Shown in pieces: positions 62,159-64,000 of a stretch of DNA of 64,000 nt (position 1 is the stretch's first letter; the number at the start of each line of letters is the position of its first letter). The stretch is from NCBI GenBank assembly GCA_943789365.1, contig CALSTV010000001.1, positions 1 through 64,000 on the forward strand, in the 5' to 3' direction. The DNA comes from an uncultured Flavobacteriaceae bacterium. Lineage in GTDB: Bacteria > Bacteroidota > Bacteroidia > Flavobacteriales > Flavobacteriaceae. Position numbers and translations under genes: made by a program. The notes under the pieces are model-generated. The model did not search any database and was not told the origin of the DNA. It worked only from the letters and a program-made list of their open reading frames with translations.

Positions 62159-64000
62159 CTAATTTCCTATTTCACTTAAAAACTTAATTCGCATCAAGCG
62201 CAATTCTTCCTCTTCATAATCTCCGTCGAATTCATCCAAAGCTTCCTGAATATCATCCGACTCAGCTTCCATAAAATACTCCATAATATCCTCCTGTTGA
62301 TCTTCATCCAAAATGTCATCAATACAATAGGAAATATCCAATTTAGTTCCAGAATACACGATGGTTTCAATTTCTTTTATCAACGCATCCATTTCCAAAC
62401 CTTTTGAACTTGAAATATCTTCAAGCGACAGTTTCCTATCTGTATTTTGAATGATATAGAGTTTTAAACCAGATTTCACACCTGTACCCTTTACAATAAG
62501 ATCATCCGGTCTGGTAATGTCATTTTCTTTTACATAGCCTTCAATAAGCGTGACAAATTCCTTTCCAAACTTCTTTGCTTTTCCATCTCCAACCCCATGT
62601 ACATTAGATAGTTCTTCTAATGAAATTGGATAACGCAATGCCATGGCTTCAAGGGATGGGTCTTGAAAAATTGCAAATGGAGGAATCCCTTTTTTCTTCG
62701 CCATCTTCCTTCTTAAATCTTTAAGAATGGCCATTAATTTTTGATCGCTTACGCCACCAACTGCTTTCGACGTTACCACGCCATCTCCTACGGTATCTTC
62801 CTGACTGTATACATGATCAGCAGTCATCATAAATGACTTTGGATTTTCAATGAAATCCAATCCTTCTTGTGTCATTTTTAAAACGCCATACTGTTCAATT
62901 TCTTTGCGTAAATAATTCACAACCAAAGTTTGTCGAATCAAAGCCATCCAATAATCTGCTTTGTGTTTTTTTCCGATGCCAAAAAAATCACGTTCTGGTG
63001 TTTTATGAGAATTCAGCATTGCATTTTCTTTTCCAATCAACGTAGCAACAATGTCTTTGGCTTTATATTTTTCTTTGGAATCTCGAACTACTGTTAACAA
63101 CGATTTTACTTGCTCCTGTGCCTCTACTTTGGGTTTTGGGTTCTTAGTATTATCATCCATATTGGCACCCAAACCATTCACTTCATCGAATTCTTCTCCA
63201 AAATAATGCAGTAGATATTTACGTCTACTCATAGATGTTTCCGCGTAGCCAACAACTTCTTGCAACAAGGCATGTCCTATTTCTTGTTCAGCAACGGGCT
63301 TACTCGCCATAAACTTTTCTAATTTCTCGATGTCCTTATACGCATAATAAGCCAAACAATAGCCTTCACCATCATCTCTCCCCGCACGACCTGTTTCTTG
63401 ATAATAGCTCTCCAAACTCTTGGGTATGTCATGATGAATCACAAAACGCACATCGGGCTTATCAATCCCCATTCCAAATGCAATTGTGGCAACGATAACG
63501 TCTGTATCTTCCATCAAAAACATATCCTGATGCTTTGCCCTGGTCTTGGCATCTAGTCCGGCATGATACGGCATTGCTTTGATTCCATTAACTTGTAAAA
63601 TCTGGGCTACTTCTTCTACTTTCTTTCTACTCAAACAATAAATCACACCAGACTTACCTTGGTAGCCTTTTACAAAACGAATGATATCGCTGTAGATATC
63701 TTTTGTTTTTGGACGTACATCGTAAAAGAGATTGGGCCTATTAAAAGAAGCCTTGAAAGTATTGGCATCAGACATTCCCAATGACTTCAATATATCTTCC
63801 TGAACTTTTTCGGTAGCGGTGGCGGTTAAACCTATCACCGAAACATTGTCTATGTTCTTTATAATCGTGCGAAGATTTCGATATTCTGGTCTAAAATCGT
63901 GTCCCCATTCCGAAATACAATGTGCCTCATCTATGGCAACAAAAGAAATCTTTTGAGTCTGTAAAAATTGAACATATTCTTCTTTAATTAGTGATTCCGG
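62159..64000 (-). CDS. recQ: ATP-dependent DNA helicase RecQ (5' end beyond window)
   Basis: About 613 of an expected 700-plus residues are visible. The frame remains open to the window end: upstream of SVIGLTATATEKVQEDILKS the sequence encodes FVAIDEAHCISEWGHDFRPE, the RecQ DEAH box. Then PKTKDIYSDI, VIVATIAFGMGIDKPDVRFV and ETGRAGRDDGEG, and a C-terminal HRDC domain (about residues 415-495, PPFAIFQDPSLEAMALRYPI). A Zn-binding RecQ-Ct is present in part. Not truncated biologically as far as seen. Confidence 0.93.
   Translation of the reverse strand, partial: PESLIKEEYVQFLQTQKISFVAIDEAHCISEWGHDFRPEYRNLRTIIKNIDNVSVIGLTATATEKVQEDILKSLGMSDANTFKASFNRPNLFYDVRPKTKDIYSDIIRFVKGYQGKSGVIYCLSRKKVEEVAQILQVNGIKAMPYHAGLDAKTRAKHQDMFLMEDTDVIVATIAFGMGIDKPDVRFVIHHDIPKSLESYYQETGRAGRDDGEGYCLAYYAYKDIEKLEKFMASKPVAEQEIGHALLQEVVGYAETSMSRRKYLLHYFGEEFDEVNGLGANMDDNTKNPKPKVEAQEQVKSLLTVVRDSKEKYKAKDIVATLIGKENAMLNSHKTPERDFFGIGKKHKADYWMALIRQTLVVNYLRKEIEQYGVLKMTQEGLDFIENPKSFMMTADHVYSQEDTVGDGVVTSKAVGGVSDQKLMAILKDLRRKMAKKKGIPPFAIFQDPSLEAMALRYPISLEELSNVHGVGDGKAKKFGKEFVTLIEGYVKENDITRPDDLIVKGTGVKSGLKLYIIQNTDRKLSLEDISSSKGLEMDALIKEIETIVYSGTKLDISYCIDDILDEDQQEDIMEYFMEAESDDIQEALDEFDGDYEEEELRLMRIKFLSEIGN

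Overview
The window looks like part of a chromosome from a marine-type member of the Flavobacteriaceae (Bacteroidota). The evidence is the low GC content, several TAnnTTTG promoter elements (one with a perfectly spaced TTTG box upstream of a tRNA), SusC/TonB-type receptors with carboxypeptidase-regulatory N-termini, many Bacteroidota-only families (HYC_CC_PP, DUF6660, DUF6266, DUF6495, BT4734-like primase, DUF3987) and AATTACGAATT-type and REP-like dispersed repeats. No species can be named from the sequence.

Region 1 (1-6.7 kb) is the edge of an integrative mobile element: an excisionase-like HTH protein, a BT4734/VirE-N primase-like protein and a PriCT-2/DUF3987 protein. Behind a hairpin follows a compact four-gene cassette: an XRE regulator with a palindrome in front of it, a 107-aa unknown protein, a long Argonaute whose PIWI catalytic aspartates appear to be replaced, and, 9 bp downstream, a protein with an R-x4-H HEPN signature. 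This is the most exciting object in the window: a candidate guide-sensing, HEPN-RNase-executing defence system.

Region 2 (6.8-21.2 kb) is a heavy-metal (copper or zinc/cadmium/cobalt) resistance island: HYC_CC_PP protein, RND pump, TolC-type channel, HMA-MauE fusion, DUF305 protein, CusB-type adaptor, HMA lipoprotein, DUF6660 protein, TonB receptor, Fur-type regulator, DUF3703 protein and a Zn/Cd-type P-ATPase. The RND pump, the channel, the Fur protein and the ATPase carry six single-base indels in total, while no other gene in the window shows one. This is either decay of the island or local sequence error.

Region 3 (21.2-25.2 kb) is poorly coding and mosaic: about 1.1 kb of gene-free DNA with an imperfect inverted repeat, two small element-associated proteins, a degenerate 15-bp minisatellite flanked by 19-nt inverted repeats, a GIY-YIG nuclease, an XRE regulator and what looks like the N-terminal stump of a large defence gene. 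Region 4 (25.3-32.8 kb) is a complete type I restriction-modification locus on the minus strand (hsdR, RhuM-Fic, four-helix-bundle protein, hsdM, hsdS). The four-helix-bundle gene is bounded on both sides by AATTACGAATT repeats, and hsdS has taken up repeat sequence in frame.

Region 5 (33-64 kb) is core chromosome: KDPG aldolase with 2-keto-3-deoxygalactonokinase, trmH, rpsF-rpsR-rplI, pepT, lysA, tRNA-Gly(TCC), ychF, a TonB receptor, ferredoxin, lysC facing an ACT-like protein, an AsmA/DUF748 protein, an SCO/YwqK/YHYH group, rdgB, FecCD-type ABC genes, an M28 peptidase, cysteine desulfurase, an Smr protein, two PPK2 kinases and recQ (cut by the window end). Genes here are intact and mostly end in clear hairpin terminators.
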